Origin: Celeribacter persicus | GTDB lineage: Bacteria > Pseudomonadota > Alphaproteobacteria > Rhodobacterales > Rhodobacteraceae | DNA: 64,000 nt | Assembly: GCF_003050785.1 (NCBI RefSeq) | Contig: NZ_QAOH01000010.1 | Span: forward strand, 62,001-126,000 | Direction: 5' to 3' | Part shown: one piece after another, positions 35,341 through 43,933 of the stretch | How positions within the stretch are numbered: the first letter of the stretch is position 1 | Layout of the letters: the number at the start of each line of letters is the position of its first letter | The notes under the pieces: generated by a model | The model's input: only the letters and a program-made list of their open reading frames with translations | Told to the model about the DNA's origin: nothing | The model's database searches: none | Translations under genes and position numbers: made by a program

Positions 35341-35610
35341 TTAGCGACGCAGGCCCAGACGCTCGATGAGGGACTGGTAGCGGGATTCGTCCTTGCCTTT
35401 CACGTAGTCGAGCAGCTTGCGGCGCTGGGCGACCAGTTTGAGAAGGCCACGACGACCGTGGTTGTCTTTCTTGTGGGTTTTGAAGTGCTCGGTGAGCGTT
35501 GCGATGCGCGAGGACAGGATGGCAACCTGAACTTCGGGGGAGCCGGTGTCGCCCTCTTTGGTGCCGAATTCCTTGATCAGGCGTGCTTTTTCTTCAACCG
35601 TAATCGACAT
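35341..35610 (-). CDS. rpsO: 30S ribosomal protein S15
   Basis: An 89-residue primary 16S rRNA-binding protein of the small subunit platform. The sequence starts [30 protein letters not shown] and contains [21 protein letters not shown] and [27 protein letters not shown], nearly textbook S15. It is preceded by an AAAGGAG site. It usually sits between truB and pnp; here DUF5665, RTX-like and DUF1643 genes lie before it and putP, SGNH and regulators after it. Confidence 0.97.
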   Translation of the reverse strand: MSITVEEKARLIKEFGTKEGDTGSPEVQVAILSSRIATLTEHFKTHKKDNHGRRGLLKLVAQRRKLLDYVKGKDESRYQSLIERLGLRR

Positions 35611-35730
35611 CGGGGTCTCCTTTCGAAAACAAAGGGTTATGGCGCAAGCCGGGATGTCGTCCAGCAGGGCCCTTGGAGAATCTTCCCGATGCTCTGACCG
35701 GGAATGCGCGCGTTTAACCGGATTCTCCTG

Positions 35731-35748
35731 AAAAGGAAAGCTTTTTCC
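35731..35748 (-). terminator. Possible terminator after the DUF5665 gene
   Basis: On the minus strand GGAAA-AAGC-TTTCC is followed by TTTT, 15 bases past the stop. The stem is only 5 bp, so this is weak. Confidence 0.4.
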
Positions 35749-35762
35749 GGTTGTTGCCGGGT

Positions 35763-36059
35763 TTACTGCCCGGTCTCGACCCGTTGGGTTTCGCTCAGGA
35801 TCTCACTGGCCAGTTGCTTGGCCCAGTCGCCGATGATCGGCACGACCTCCATCTGGTTGAGCATATAGCCGACGATAGATACCACGATGGAGGCGCCGAC
35901 CACCGATCCGAAACCGAAGGCCAGCCCCCGCAGGAACTGAAACCACATCATGCGCAGTTTTGAATTCTGGATGCGGATGAAATTGTGATTGTTCAGCCTG
36001 TCGAGCTCTTCTGTCAGCGCCCTGATGTCCTTCGAGAACTCGTTTTCCTGTTCCGCCAT
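35763..36059 (-). CDS. DUF5665 small membrane protein
   Basis: A 98-residue protein: an N-terminal amphipathic helix ([26 protein letters not shown]) that may form a coiled coil, one strong membrane segment ([26 protein letters not shown]) and a short C-terminal tail. The pattern fits the DUF5665 family, of unknown function. I prefer ATG 36059, spaced 8 bases from AGGTGG, over a GTG at 36071. It is likely a single gene. Confidence 0.8.
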   Translation of the reverse strand: MAEQENEFSKDIRALTEELDRLNNHNFIRIQNSKLRMMWFQFLRGLAFGFGSVVGASIVVSIVGYMLNQMEVVPIIGDWAKQLASEILSETQRVETGQ

Positions 36060-36228
36060 GTCCTGTTCCACCTGTCCGAGTCGCCTCTAGTTTTAAGCAT
36101 ATTTTCAAAGAATGAAAATTAACCTTTTCTAACAGATGTTTAGATAAAGTTTTCCAGATAATTTTCTTTCGCTTGAAGAGGGCTGGAGTATAGTTGGCGC
36201 GGGTGTGGAATTTGCGAGGTATGGGCGT

Positions 36229-37686
36229 ATGTTATGGGCTTTGGCGTTGATGGGACTCGTGCCGGCTGCGTTCGCCTTAAACGAAGTGGCCGTGATCGGC
36301 GCAGGTTCCGAAGAACCTGTCGCTGACGATGGAGAAAATCCCGATAGTGCAACCGAGACGTCTTCGGGTGAAACCGGAGAAGGTGATTTGCTGTCTGACA
36401 GTTCAGAAGATGCTGATGCCGGCCCGACGTTTTCCGCCTCTGATGAAGACACGGTTGCGGATGCGACGCTTCTAGGCGGTGAAATGCTTGAGGAAAACGG
36501 CGGGACCGACGGTGCGGGTGAGGATTATGCGGTTGTGACCGGGGCTGGTGAAACGCTGTTTGCCAATTTCACCGAGGGGGAAGATCACGTCACTCTGACA
36601 CTTGATGATGGTCTGGCGGGGAACTTCATCGTTGAGCCGCTGACCGACGGGGCGGGAAATGAGACCGGTGTGAGCTTGTCCTATGCCACGGATGAGGATG
36701 AAACCACCCTGTCTTTCCTTGGCTATGATACTCTTCCCGTGGACGATATTTCCGTAGAGGTGCTTGATCCCGAGTCGGGAGGGAGCAACCTTTATGCCTT
36801 GAAAGAACTCGGTGATTTCGATGCGATCGAACCGAATGATCCCAACGTTCCAGACGAGGCCGGTCCCGACAGCGATCCCGCCGATGAGGTGATCGAAGTG
36901 AACAATCCGGATATCCCGGATGAAGCCGGTCCCGATGGCGGCCCGGAGGATGTGGCGCTGACCCCGGATGAGGATGCGGGCGATACCACGGGAATGCCGA
37001 TCGGAAACATGGTGGACCATGTGCTGGGCGATGAGGGTGACACTCTCGTTCTGGCCGATGACGCGATGCAGGGCGGCACGGATGCGACTCTGGCCCTTGA
37101 CGACAATGGCATGCCGGTGATCGTGACCGAGGGCACGTTGAATATCGTTACCGGTGGCGCGGGTGATGATGTGATCGCCACGGGCGACGATGCGGCGATT
37201 GTCGACGCGGGTGACGGGAATGATACGATCTATGGTGGCGATGGTGCGGCGATCCTGTCGGGTGGCACCGGGGACGATGTGATCTATGCGGGCAACGATA
37301 CGGGGTCGTCCTACGTGCTTTCGGGGGATGAGGGGGCAGATACGCTTTATGGCGGCGATGGCGACGACATGTTCCTGATGGATGCGGAGGATACCGCGAC
37401 GGGCGGGGCGGGGGCCGATGAATTCTGGCTCTATTACGACGTCAATGCCGATGTCGGTCATGCCGAGATCACCGATTTTACCGAGGGCGCGGACATGCTG
37501 CGCATTACTCTCGATCCGGATGAAAGCTATGACGGGGCGCTCGATGTCGAGGTCAGTCAGATCGAGGACGGCCTCTCCAGTCAGGTGATCGTCAATGGCG
37601 ATCTGGTGGCTGTGCTCTACGGCGCACCTAATGTCACGCTCGACGATGTTACGATCGAGGTGAGCCCTACAGCATTGTCTGCCTGA
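36229..37686 (+). CDS. RTX-like calcium-binding acidic protein
   Basis: A 485-residue very acidic protein. It starts with a hydrophobic segment (MLWALALMGLVPAAFAL) that may be a signal or anchor. A long Asp/Glu-rich region follows, holding two copies of a PDEAGPD unit (near 36850 and 36918), and then RTX nonapeptide repeats (TGGAGDDVI, DAGDGNDTIYGGDGA, LSGGTGDDVIYAG, LYGGDGDDMF) that bind Ca2+ as a beta-roll. The closing domain reads AEITDFTEGADMLRI. RTX proteins usually leave by type I secretion without an N-terminal signal, so the hydrophobic start is odd. GTG 36205 is a possible earlier start. Function unknown. Confidence 0.82.
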   Translation: MLWALALMGLVPAAFALNEVAVIGAGSEEPVADDGENPDSATETSSGETGEGDLLSDSSEDADAGPTFSASDEDTVADATLLGGEMLEENGGTDGAGEDYAVVTGAGETLFANFTEGEDHVTLTLDDGLAGNFIVEPLTDGAGNETGVSLSYATDEDETTLSFLGYDTLPVDDISVEVLDPESGGSNLYALKELGDFDAIEPNDPNVPDEAGPDSDPADEVIEVNNPDIPDEAGPDGGPEDVALTPDEDAGDTTGMPIGNMVDHVLGDEGDTLVLADDAMQGGTDATLALDDNGMPVIVTEGTLNIVTGGAGDDVIATGDDAAIVDAGDGNDTIYGGDGAAILSGGTGDDVIYAGNDTGSSYVLSGDEGADTLYGGDGDDMFLMDAEDTATGGAGADEFWLYYDVNADVGHAEITDFTEGADMLRITLDPDESYDGALDVEVSQIEDGLSSQVIVNGDLVAVLYGAPNVTLDDVTIEVSPTALSA

Positions 37687-38193
37687 TCAGGGCCACAACT
37701 CAGGTTGCTGAGTATAGGCGATGTAAAGCGGGTGCTTTGGATGCCCGGCTTTCGAAAGGCCGAGGTGATAGAGATCGCGCCCGGTGTTGCGCAAAACCTG
37801 CTCGACTTGCGCCCCCCGATCCAGATGTGCGCCATGGGTGCCCCAGGCGCAAACGATCTGATCCGCCCAAAGCGCCCAGTCGTGAATGGTCGCGTCATTT
37901 TCCGGTCCGACAGGATCGGCGGCAGCCCGCATCTTCTTCGGATCGGTGTCGCGCCAGGCGAAGATATTCGTCACGCAAAACGACCCGAACCCAAGCGCCC
38001 GCGCGCGACGTTCACAGCGCTCCACGGTGGGATCGTTCTGCACTTCGGTGGCGGTCGAGGGGTTGAGCATGACGAACAGGGCCTTGCGTCCCTCCGGCTC
38101 CCAGACCCGGACCAGCGAATAACGGTAGCGTTCGCAATCGGAGTAAACGGCGGTGGAGGGCGCGTCGCCCTTGGTATGGGTGCGTGTGATCAT
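37687..38193 (-). CDS. DUF1643 domain protein
   Basis: A 168-residue cytoplasmic protein with the DUF1643 signatures RKALFVMLNPSTATEVQNDPTVERCERRARALGFGSFCVTNIFAWRDTDPKKM and IVCAWGTHG. Function is unknown; the family is found on chromosomes, phages and plasmids. Its stop abuts the stop of the RTX-like gene with no gap. It lies just downstream of truB on the same strand, 39 bases away, and could be read with it. Confidence 0.9.
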   Translation of the reverse strand: MITRTHTKGDAPSTAVYSDCERYRYSLVRVWEPEGRKALFVMLNPSTATEVQNDPTVERCERRARALGFGSFCVTNIFAWRDTDPKKMRAAADPVGPENDATIHDWALWADQIVCAWGTHGAHLDRGAQVEQVLRNTGRDLYHLGLSKAGHPKHPLYIAYTQQPELWP

Positions 38194-38232
38194 GCGCTTT
38201 GAATGGCTGCTCCGACCCGGTAAATCAAGGGA

Positions 38233-39141
38233 TCAGAGGTTGAAGACCCGCGACGGGTGTAATTCGCCCGATTTGTAACGCCCCACGGCCACGGGTTTAC
38301 CCTCGAACGAAGCCCAGACCTCATCGCCATATTCGACACCATCTGCCGGGTAAACCATGCCCGGATTGCCGTTGCGCAGACGCGTCGCGCCCTCGGGTGT
38401 GCACACCACCTCATCGAGATCAGACAGCCCCTCTTCGACGGGGCGCAGATAGGCGTCGAGTGCCTCGGTCTTGGCCATCTCGTCGATCTCGGCGATGGAA
38501 ATCCCGTCCTCGGCATCCCAAGGCCCGGACCATTCGCGGCGCAGCCATTCCACATGGCCGAAACAGCCCAGAGCTTCGCCTAGATCGCGGGCAATCGCGC
38601 GGACATAGCCGCCCTTGCCACAGGTCATTTCGAACAGAGCATGATCGTCGTCAACGCGTTCGATGAATTTCAGCTCTTCGACATAAAGCGGCCGTGCGGC
38701 AATCTCGAATTCTTCGTCATCGCGCGCCAGCTTATAGGCCCGCTCCCCGTTGATCTTCACGGCGGAGAATTTCGGCGGCACCTGCATGATGTCGCCTTCG
38801 AACTGTGGCAGGGCATCGAGAATCTGTGCATCCGTCGGGCGCGCATCGCTCTCGGCAATCACTTCACCTTCGGCGTCGTCGGTGTTCGTCGCCTGCCCGA
38901 ACCGCACGGAGAACCGGTAGCATTTCAGCGCTTCGGTGATGAACGGCACGGTTTTCGTTGCCTCGCCCAAAGCCACGGCCAGAACGCCGGTTGCATCCGG
39001 GTCAAGCGTGCCGGCATGGCCCGCCTTCTGGGCGTCGAATGCCCAGCGCACTTTGTTGACAACGGAGGTGGAGGTCATGCCGGCGGGCTTGTCCACGATC
39101 AGCCAACCGTGAACCGCGCGCCCCTTTTTGCGTCGGGCCAT
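38233..39141 (-). CDS. truB: tRNA pseudouridine(55) synthase TruB
   Basis: Makes pseudouridine 55 in the T-loop of tRNAs and acts as a tRNA chaperone. The 302-residue protein has [23 protein letters not shown], the catalytic loop [19 protein letters not shown] with Asp47, and [21 protein letters not shown]. The end carries a PUA-like segment ([33 protein letters not shown]). It follows rbfA after 12 bases, as in many bacteria. Confidence 0.96.
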   Translation of the reverse strand: MARRKKGRAVHGWLIVDKPAGMTSTSVVNKVRWAFDAQKAGHAGTLDPDATGVLAVALGEATKTVPFITEALKCYRFSVRFGQATNTDDAEGEVIAESDARPTDAQILDALPQFEGDIMQVPPKFSAVKINGERAYKLARDDEEFEIAARPLYVEELKFIERVDDDHALFEMTCGKGGYVRAIARDLGEALGCFGHVEWLRREWSGPWDAEDGISIAEIDEMAKTEALDAYLRPVEEGLSDLDEVVCTPEGATRLRNGNPGMVYPADGVEYGDEVWASFEGKPVAVGRYKSGELHPSRVFNL

Positions 39142-39153
39142 TGATTTTCTCCG

Positions 39154-39573
39154 TTATTCTTCTTCGTCGGACTCGGCGTCGTGATGAATGTCGCGCTGAA
39201 CGCGTTCATCGGAGAACATCTTGCGCGTGGCGTCCATCCGGTCGAACGTGTCGTCGAACTCGAATTTCAGTTCCGGCGTATGCTTGATGCCAAGCGCCTT
39301 ACCGATCTGATGACGAATCTCACCCTTATTACGGCGCAGCGCTTCCAAGGCTGTACCCGCCGACTTTCCGCCCAAAGGCAGGATATAGGCGGTCGCGATG
39401 CGCAGATCGGAAGTCACACGCACTTCGCCCACCGTGATCGACATCGCGGTGAGATCGGGGTCGTGGATTTCGCCCCGGGACAGCATCTCGGACAGACGGC
39501 GTCGGATGGCTTCGCCCACGCGAAGGGTACGGTGCGAACCCGAAGGTCCGCCGGAATGAGATCGTTTTGCCAT
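39154..39573 (-). CDS. rbfA: Ribosome-binding factor A
   Basis: A 139-residue KH-fold factor that helps mature the 30S subunit, notably the 5' end of 16S rRNA, and supports cold growth. Family segments are LRVGEAIRRRLSEMLSRGEIHDPDL, ITVGEVRVTSDLRIATAYILPL, NKGEIRHQIGKALGIKHTPELKFEFDDTFDRMDATRKMF. The tail is acidic (ESDEEE). It is the first gene of the rbfA-truB pair; its promoter lies in the 100-base gap divergent to dapB. Confidence 0.95.
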   Translation of the reverse strand: MAKRSHSGGPSGSHRTLRVGEAIRRRLSEMLSRGEIHDPDLTAMSITVGEVRVTSDLRIATAYILPLGGKSAGTALEALRRNKGEIRHQIGKALGIKHTPELKFEFDDTFDRMDATRKMFSDERVQRDIHHDAESDEEE

Positions 39574-39673
39574 GAGCGCGAGATAGTCCCGATTGACCTT
39601 TCATGCAAGCGGGCTTTACCAAAGCGGCTTTCACGCGCTAAAGCTCGCGCGACTGAATTCAGGAGTGAAGAAC

Positions 39674-40483
39674 ATGAGCGAGCTTCCCGGCATTGTCATC
39701 ACCGGCGCTTCAGGCCGCATGGGTCAGATGCTGATCAAGACCGTTGTGGCGTCGGACAAGTGCAAACTGGTGGGAGTGGTCGAGCGTGCGGGAAGTGATT
39801 GGATCGGGCGCGATGTGGGCGAGGCCATGGGTGGTGCGCCTCTGGGTGTGACCGTCACGGATGATGCGCTTGCGGTCTTTGCCCATGCGCAGGCCGTGAT
39901 CGACTTCACCGCACCTGCTGCGACGGTCGAATTCGCGGGGTTGGCGGCGCAGGCGCGCTGCGTCCATGTCATCGGCACCACAGGCATGACGGAAGACGAT
40001 CTCAAAAAAATTGCCTCTGCCTCCCGTCATGCGACGATCATCCGCGCAGGGAACATGTCGCTTGGGGTCAACCTTTTGACAAAGCTTACAAAAATGGTCG
40101 CGGCTGCCTTGGATGCCGATTACGATATCGAGATCATCGAAGCGCATCACAACCGCAAGGTGGACGCGCCGTCGGGCACCGCGCTGATGCTGGGCGAGGC
40201 CGCCGCCGATGGCCGGGGTGTGAAACTCGAAGACGTACGTGACTCGGGGCGGGACGGTATCACCGGCGCGCGCAAGAAGGGTGACATCGGTTTTTCCGCC
40301 ATCCGTGGCGGCGACATTATCGGTGAGCATGACGTGATGTTCGCGGGCGAGGGGGAGCGCATTATTCTTCGCCACGTGGCCTCGGACCGCTCGCTCTTTG
40401 CCAAGGGCGCCTTGAAAGCTGCGCTCTGGGGGCAGGGGCAGAAGCCGGGCGAATACGATATGCTCGACGTGCTGGGCCTTTGA
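39674..40483 (+). CDS. dapB: 4-hydroxy-tetrahydrodipicolinate reductase
   Basis: Acts in lysine and diaminopimelate synthesis with NAD(P)H. The 269-residue protein has the nucleotide motif [15 protein letters not shown], the substrate loop [20 protein letters not shown] with the His-His and Lys positions, and [19 protein letters not shown]. The ATG 39674 follows AGGAG; the longer frame from 39593 overlaps the divergent rbfA promoter region. A terminator follows. Confidence 0.96.
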   Translation: MSELPGIVITGASGRMGQMLIKTVVASDKCKLVGVVERAGSDWIGRDVGEAMGGAPLGVTVTDDALAVFAHAQAVIDFTAPAATVEFAGLAAQARCVHVIGTTGMTEDDLKKIASASRHATIIRAGNMSLGVNLLTKLTKMVAAALDADYDIEIIEAHHNRKVDAPSGTALMLGEAAADGRGVKLEDVRDSGRDGITGARKKGDIGFSAIRGGDIIGEHDVMFAGEGERIILRHVASDRSLFAKGALKAALWGQGQKPGEYDMLDVLGL

Positions 40484-40485
40484 GA

Positions 40486-40511
40486 TTCTTCTTGGTCGAA
40501 ATACTCAAAAT
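40486..40511. repeat. Recurrent intergenic motif, copy 2
   Basis: TTCTTCTTGGTCGAAATACTCAAAAT follows the dapB stop after two bases and runs straight into the terminator. It matches the copy at 13591 at all but two positions. Confidence 0.55.
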
Positions 40512-40539
40512 AAAACCCGCAGGTGACTGCGGGTTTTTC
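40512..40539. terminator. Terminator shared by dapB and the DUF1674 gene
   Basis: A 10-bp stem AAAACCCGCA/TGCGGGTTTT with loop GGTGAC and a T tract on both strands. The DUF1674 stop is one base away on the minus strand and the dapB stop 28 bases before on the plus strand. Confidence 0.92.
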
Positions 40540-40540
40540 T

Positions 40541-40738
40541 TTAAAAGTCGATGGCGAGGCCCTTTTTCTCCCAATCGCCGTAGCGCACAGGTTCCGGGCC
40601 GTCACGGCCGCCAAGCTCGGTGGGCATGGCCTTGACCGTCTCTTCGCGGGCCTTGCGACGTTCCTCTGCTTCGGCCAGCGCGCGCTGGGCGGCGGGGGGC
40701 AGGTGGGAAATATCGCGATCTGGAGTATCGTCGCTCAT
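40541..40738 (-). CDS. DUF1674 protein (SdhAF4-like)
   Basis: A 65-residue protein. Its end, ELGGRDGPEPVRYGDWEKKGLAIDF, is the hallmark of the DUF1674/SdhAF4 family. In mitochondria SdhAF4 helps assemble the flavoprotein subunit of succinate dehydrogenase; bacterial members are presumed to act alike. The N-terminal half is helical and charged. ATG 40738 follows AAAGGAA; the frame continues upstream into rsmB territory but with no family similarity. It is divergent from rsmB. Confidence 0.9.
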   Translation of the reverse strand: MSDDTPDRDISHLPPAAQRALAEAEERRKAREETVKAMPTELGGRDGPEPVRYGDWEKKGLAIDF

Positions 40739-40797
40739 CGGGCGTTCCTTTCGGATGATCTTGTCCGGCTTGCCCTTGTGATATACGGGGTTGGACC

Positions 40798-42078
40798 ATG
40801 AAAACAAGATCATCCGATGTTGCGGGGCTTGCCGCCCGCCGGGCCGCTCTGGCCCTTCTGGACGCCGTTCTCGTGGAGAAACGGCTCCTGTCCGAAGTGC
40901 TTTTGCAACGGACCAAAGGCCTTTCGCCCGAGGATCGCGCACGGTCCCAACGTCTCGTGACGGAGGCCTTGCGGGTGCTTGACCGCTGTGACCGGATGCT
41001 CGGGCCGCATCTCGCAAAACGTCCCGCGCCGCATGTGATGAACGCGCTGCGCCTTGGTGTGTTCGAGATCTGCGCCATGGGAGAGGCCGCGCATGGGGTT
41101 GTGAACGCCTATGTCACGCTGATGCAGGAGCGTCCGAAGTCCAGTCATTTCAAGGGGCTGGTCAATGCGGTGCTGCGCAAGGTCGATGGCGAGAAGGCGA
41201 AATGGGACACGCTGCCCGCGCCGATGATGCCGAAATGGCTGCGCAAACCTCTGGTGGCAGATTTCGGAAAGGCAGTGGTCAGCGCGATGGAGGCGGTGCA
41301 GGCCAAGGGTGCGCCGCTCGATCTGACCGTCAAAACCGATCCCGAAGGCTGGGCCGAGAAGCTCGGAGGTGAGCTGTTGCCTAACGGCTCCGTGCGTCTC
41401 AGCGCGGCGGTGCAGGTCACGAAACTGGAAGGTTTCGAAGCAGGCGATTGGTGGGTGCAGGATGCCGCCGCCAGCTTGCCCGCGCGAATCCTCGCCCCCG
41501 AAAAAGGTGCGCGGGTGCTCGATATGTGCGCCGCACCCGGCGGCAAGACGATGCAACTGGCGGCCATGGGTGCGCAGGTCACCGCGCTCGACATCTCCGA
41601 GTCGCGTATGGCGCGTGTGCAGGAAAACCTTGCGCGTTGCGGCCTGTCGGCGGAAATCGCCATTGGCGATGCGCTGGAATACGAGGGGGCGGAGTTCGAT
41701 GCGATTCTGCTCGACGCACCCTGTACCGCGACTGGCACGATCCGGCGGCATCCGGACCTGCCGCATGTCAAGGATGGATCGGATTTTCCGGGTCTCTTCG
41801 AGTTGCAGGAACACCTGATCGACCGCGCTCTGGGGATGCTCAAACCCGGCGGAAAACTGGTCTATTGCACCTGTTCTTTGCTCATCGACGAGGGTGAGGA
41901 GCAGGTGCGCGATGCGATGGAGCGCCACCCCGATCTGAGAGTCGATCTTGAGGCGCTGAACATTTTCGGCGTCGATCCGGAGTGGATCGGCGCGGAGGGT
42001 TTGCGCACTCGTCCGGATTACTGGGCGGAGCGTGGCGGGATGGATGGATTCTTCATCACGGTGCTGCGACGGGGATGA
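40798..42078 (+). CDS. rsmB: RsmB/NOP-family rRNA m5C methyltransferase
   Basis: A 426-residue SAM-dependent RNA m5C methyltransferase that likely modifies C967 of 16S rRNA. The N-terminal NusB-like RNA domain (ARRAALALLDAVLVEKRLLSEVLLQ) precedes the catalytic part: DMCAAPGGKTMQLAAMGA (motif I), ILLDAPCTATGTIRRHPDL with one catalytic Cys and LVYCTCSLLIDEGEEQV with the other. Length and domain order are normal. It is followed after 85 bases by the heparinase-like gene. Confidence 0.93.
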   Translation: MKTRSSDVAGLAARRAALALLDAVLVEKRLLSEVLLQRTKGLSPEDRARSQRLVTEALRVLDRCDRMLGPHLAKRPAPHVMNALRLGVFEICAMGEAAHGVVNAYVTLMQERPKSSHFKGLVNAVLRKVDGEKAKWDTLPAPMMPKWLRKPLVADFGKAVVSAMEAVQAKGAPLDLTVKTDPEGWAEKLGGELLPNGSVRLSAAVQVTKLEGFEAGDWWVQDAAASLPARILAPEKGARVLDMCAAPGGKTMQLAAMGAQVTALDISESRMARVQENLARCGLSAEIAIGDALEYEGAEFDAILLDAPCTATGTIRRHPDLPHVKDGSDFPGLFELQEHLIDRALGMLKPGGKLVYCTCSLLIDEGEEQVRDAMERHPDLRVDLEALNIFGVDPEWIGAEGLRTRPDYWAERGGMDGFFITVLRRG

Positions 42079-42163
42079 AGATCCGGGATTTCCCGATGAC
42101 ATCCCGAAGCGCGACCGCTATCTTCGTAGACAACGAAAACGAACCGACAGGCTGGGGCAGGCA

Positions 42164-43909
42164 ATGTCGCAAAGCGAGGATTGGCGCGCGAAGAACGTCC
42201 GCCGCATGAACCGGTTTCATGCGCTGCGTGCGGCGCGTGCCAAACCTGCGTTGGGCTTCGTCTCCCAGCCCGAACCCAAATCCATCGGTTCTTTTGCTCG
42301 GGGTCGTCAACTGATCGGCGGCAATTTCCTGTTTGCGGGTTATCTGGTCGAAGCGCCGAATGCCTCTATCTGGGATATCGAGGCCCCGGCATCTGGATTT
42401 GTCGAGGAAATTCATGGTTTTGCCTGGCTCGACGATTTGGCCGCTGTGGGCGATTACAATGCCCGACGTCGTGCGCAGGACTGGATCAGGGACTGGATGG
42501 AGCGTTACGCACGCGGCAAGGGGCCGGGCTGGACGCCCGATTTGACCGGGCGGCGGCTCATTCGCTGGATTCATCACGCGCTGTTTTTCCTGTCGGGGCA
42601 GGAGACGGAGGTGTCGAACGCCTTCTACAAGACGCTTGGGCAGCAGACGATTTTCCTCTCGCGTCGCTGGCAAACGGCCAGTCCGGGTTTGCCACGCTTC
42701 GAGGCGCTCACGGGGCTGATCTATGCCGGTCTGTCGCTGGTCGGCATGGAGGAACATGTCGCGCCGGCGGTGAAGGCGCTTGCGAAGGAATGCGAGAGCG
42801 AGATCGACGCCGAAGGCGGCATTCCGACCCGTAATCCGGAAGAGCTTCTGGAGGTCTTTACGCTTTTGACCTGGGCGGCGGCGGCCCTATCGGAAGCGGG
42901 GCGGATCGCAGAGGAATCACATCTGGCGGCGATTGAACGCATCGCGCCGACGTTGCGCGCGCTGCGCCATTCCGACGGCGGGCTTGCACGGTTTCATGGT
43001 GGCGGGCGCGGGGTCGAAGGGCGCCTTGATCATGCGCTGGCCTCTTCGGGCAACAAGACACCACCGGGGCAGGGATTGCACATGGGGTTCCTGCGGCTCT
43101 CGGCCGGGCGCACCTCGATCATTGTCGATGCCGCCCCCCCGCCGAAGGTGGAGGCCTCGTTCAATGCCCATGCCTCGACGCTTGCCTTTGAGCTGACCTC
43201 CGGGCGCAGGCCGCTGATCGTGAATTGCGGTGCGGGTGGCAGTTTCGGCCCCGAGTGGCGGCGGGCGGGACGGGCGACGCCGTCGCATTCGACGTTGGGG
43301 ATCGAGGGATTCTCCTCCTCCCGTCTCGGAGCCAGAAAGATGATCGGCGGGCATCTGCGCGAATTGCTTGTCGATGTGCCCGATGATGTGCGTCTTGAAC
43401 TGCGCGGAGGCGAGGACGGTGCGGGGTTCGTGGCCGGACACAACGGTTATGCACATACCCACGGGCTCACCCATATTCGCCAGATCGAACTGTCGAAAGA
43501 CGGGCGTGGCATTGCCGGGGAGGACACTCTGGCGACGATCACCGAGACCGATGAGCGGCAGTTCGACCGGATGATGGACAAGCTCAAGCTTCAGGGCATT
43601 CCGTTTCAGGTGCGCTTTCACCTGCATCCCGATGTCGATGCGGAGCTGGACATGGGGGGCGCTGCGGTATCGCTGGCGCTTAAATCCGGTGAGATTTGGG
43701 TGTTCCGCCATGACGGTCGCGCGAAATTGAGCCTTGAGCGGTCGGTTTACCTCGAAAAAAACCGCTTAAAGCCGCGTGCGGCGAAACAAGTGGTTCTATC
43801 TGCGGCGGCAATGGATTATGCGACCCGTGTCCGTTGGACATTGGCCAAGGCGCAGGAGACGCCGACGACGCTCCGCGATCTTGAGATGGACGACGAGACC
43901 CTGATCTGA
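42164..43909 (+). CDS. Heparinase II/III family protein
   Basis: A 581-residue predicted polysaccharide-lyase-like protein. The N-terminal half is alpha-helical (toroid-like, with GRRLIRWIHHALFFLSGQ); the C-terminal beta-rich domain starts near HMGFLRLSAGRTSIIVDAAPPP and contains RATPSHSTLGIEG and GHNGYAHTHGLTHIRQIELS, typical of Heparinase_II_III. No signal peptide is seen, unusual for an uronic-acid lyase; in alphaproteobacteria it usually sits just before purH, as here. The true substrate is unknown. ATG 42164 is chosen; the upstream part of the frame overlaps rsmB. Confidence 0.87.
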   Translation: MSQSEDWRAKNVRRMNRFHALRAARAKPALGFVSQPEPKSIGSFARGRQLIGGNFLFAGYLVEAPNASIWDIEAPASGFVEEIHGFAWLDDLAAVGDYNARRRAQDWIRDWMERYARGKGPGWTPDLTGRRLIRWIHHALFFLSGQETEVSNAFYKTLGQQTIFLSRRWQTASPGLPRFEALTGLIYAGLSLVGMEEHVAPAVKALAKECESEIDAEGGIPTRNPEELLEVFTLLTWAAAALSEAGRIAEESHLAAIERIAPTLRALRHSDGGLARFHGGGRGVEGRLDHALASSGNKTPPGQGLHMGFLRLSAGRTSIIVDAAPPPKVEASFNAHASTLAFELTSGRRPLIVNCGAGGSFGPEWRRAGRATPSHSTLGIEGFSSSRLGARKMIGGHLRELLVDVPDDVRLELRGGEDGAGFVAGHNGYAHTHGLTHIRQIELSKDGRGIAGEDTLATITETDERQFDRMMDKLKLQGIPFQVRFHLHPDVDAELDMGGAAVSLALKSGEIWVFRHDGRAKLSLERSVYLEKNRLKPRAAKQVVLSAAAMDYATRVRWTLAKAQETPTTLRDLEMDDETLI

Positions 43910-43933
43910 CCGCCACAAAGATGGACTGCCACC

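Noticed and set aside
36118-36133. CtrA-like site TTAACCTTTTCTAAC before the RTX-like gene
   Set aside because: Spacing and second half-site do not match TTAA-N7-TTAA well enough.
36850-36945. Tandem repeat array in the RTX-like gene as a mobile or CRISPR-like repeat
   Set aside because: Only two copies, in frame and protein-coding; a domain duplication is sufficient.
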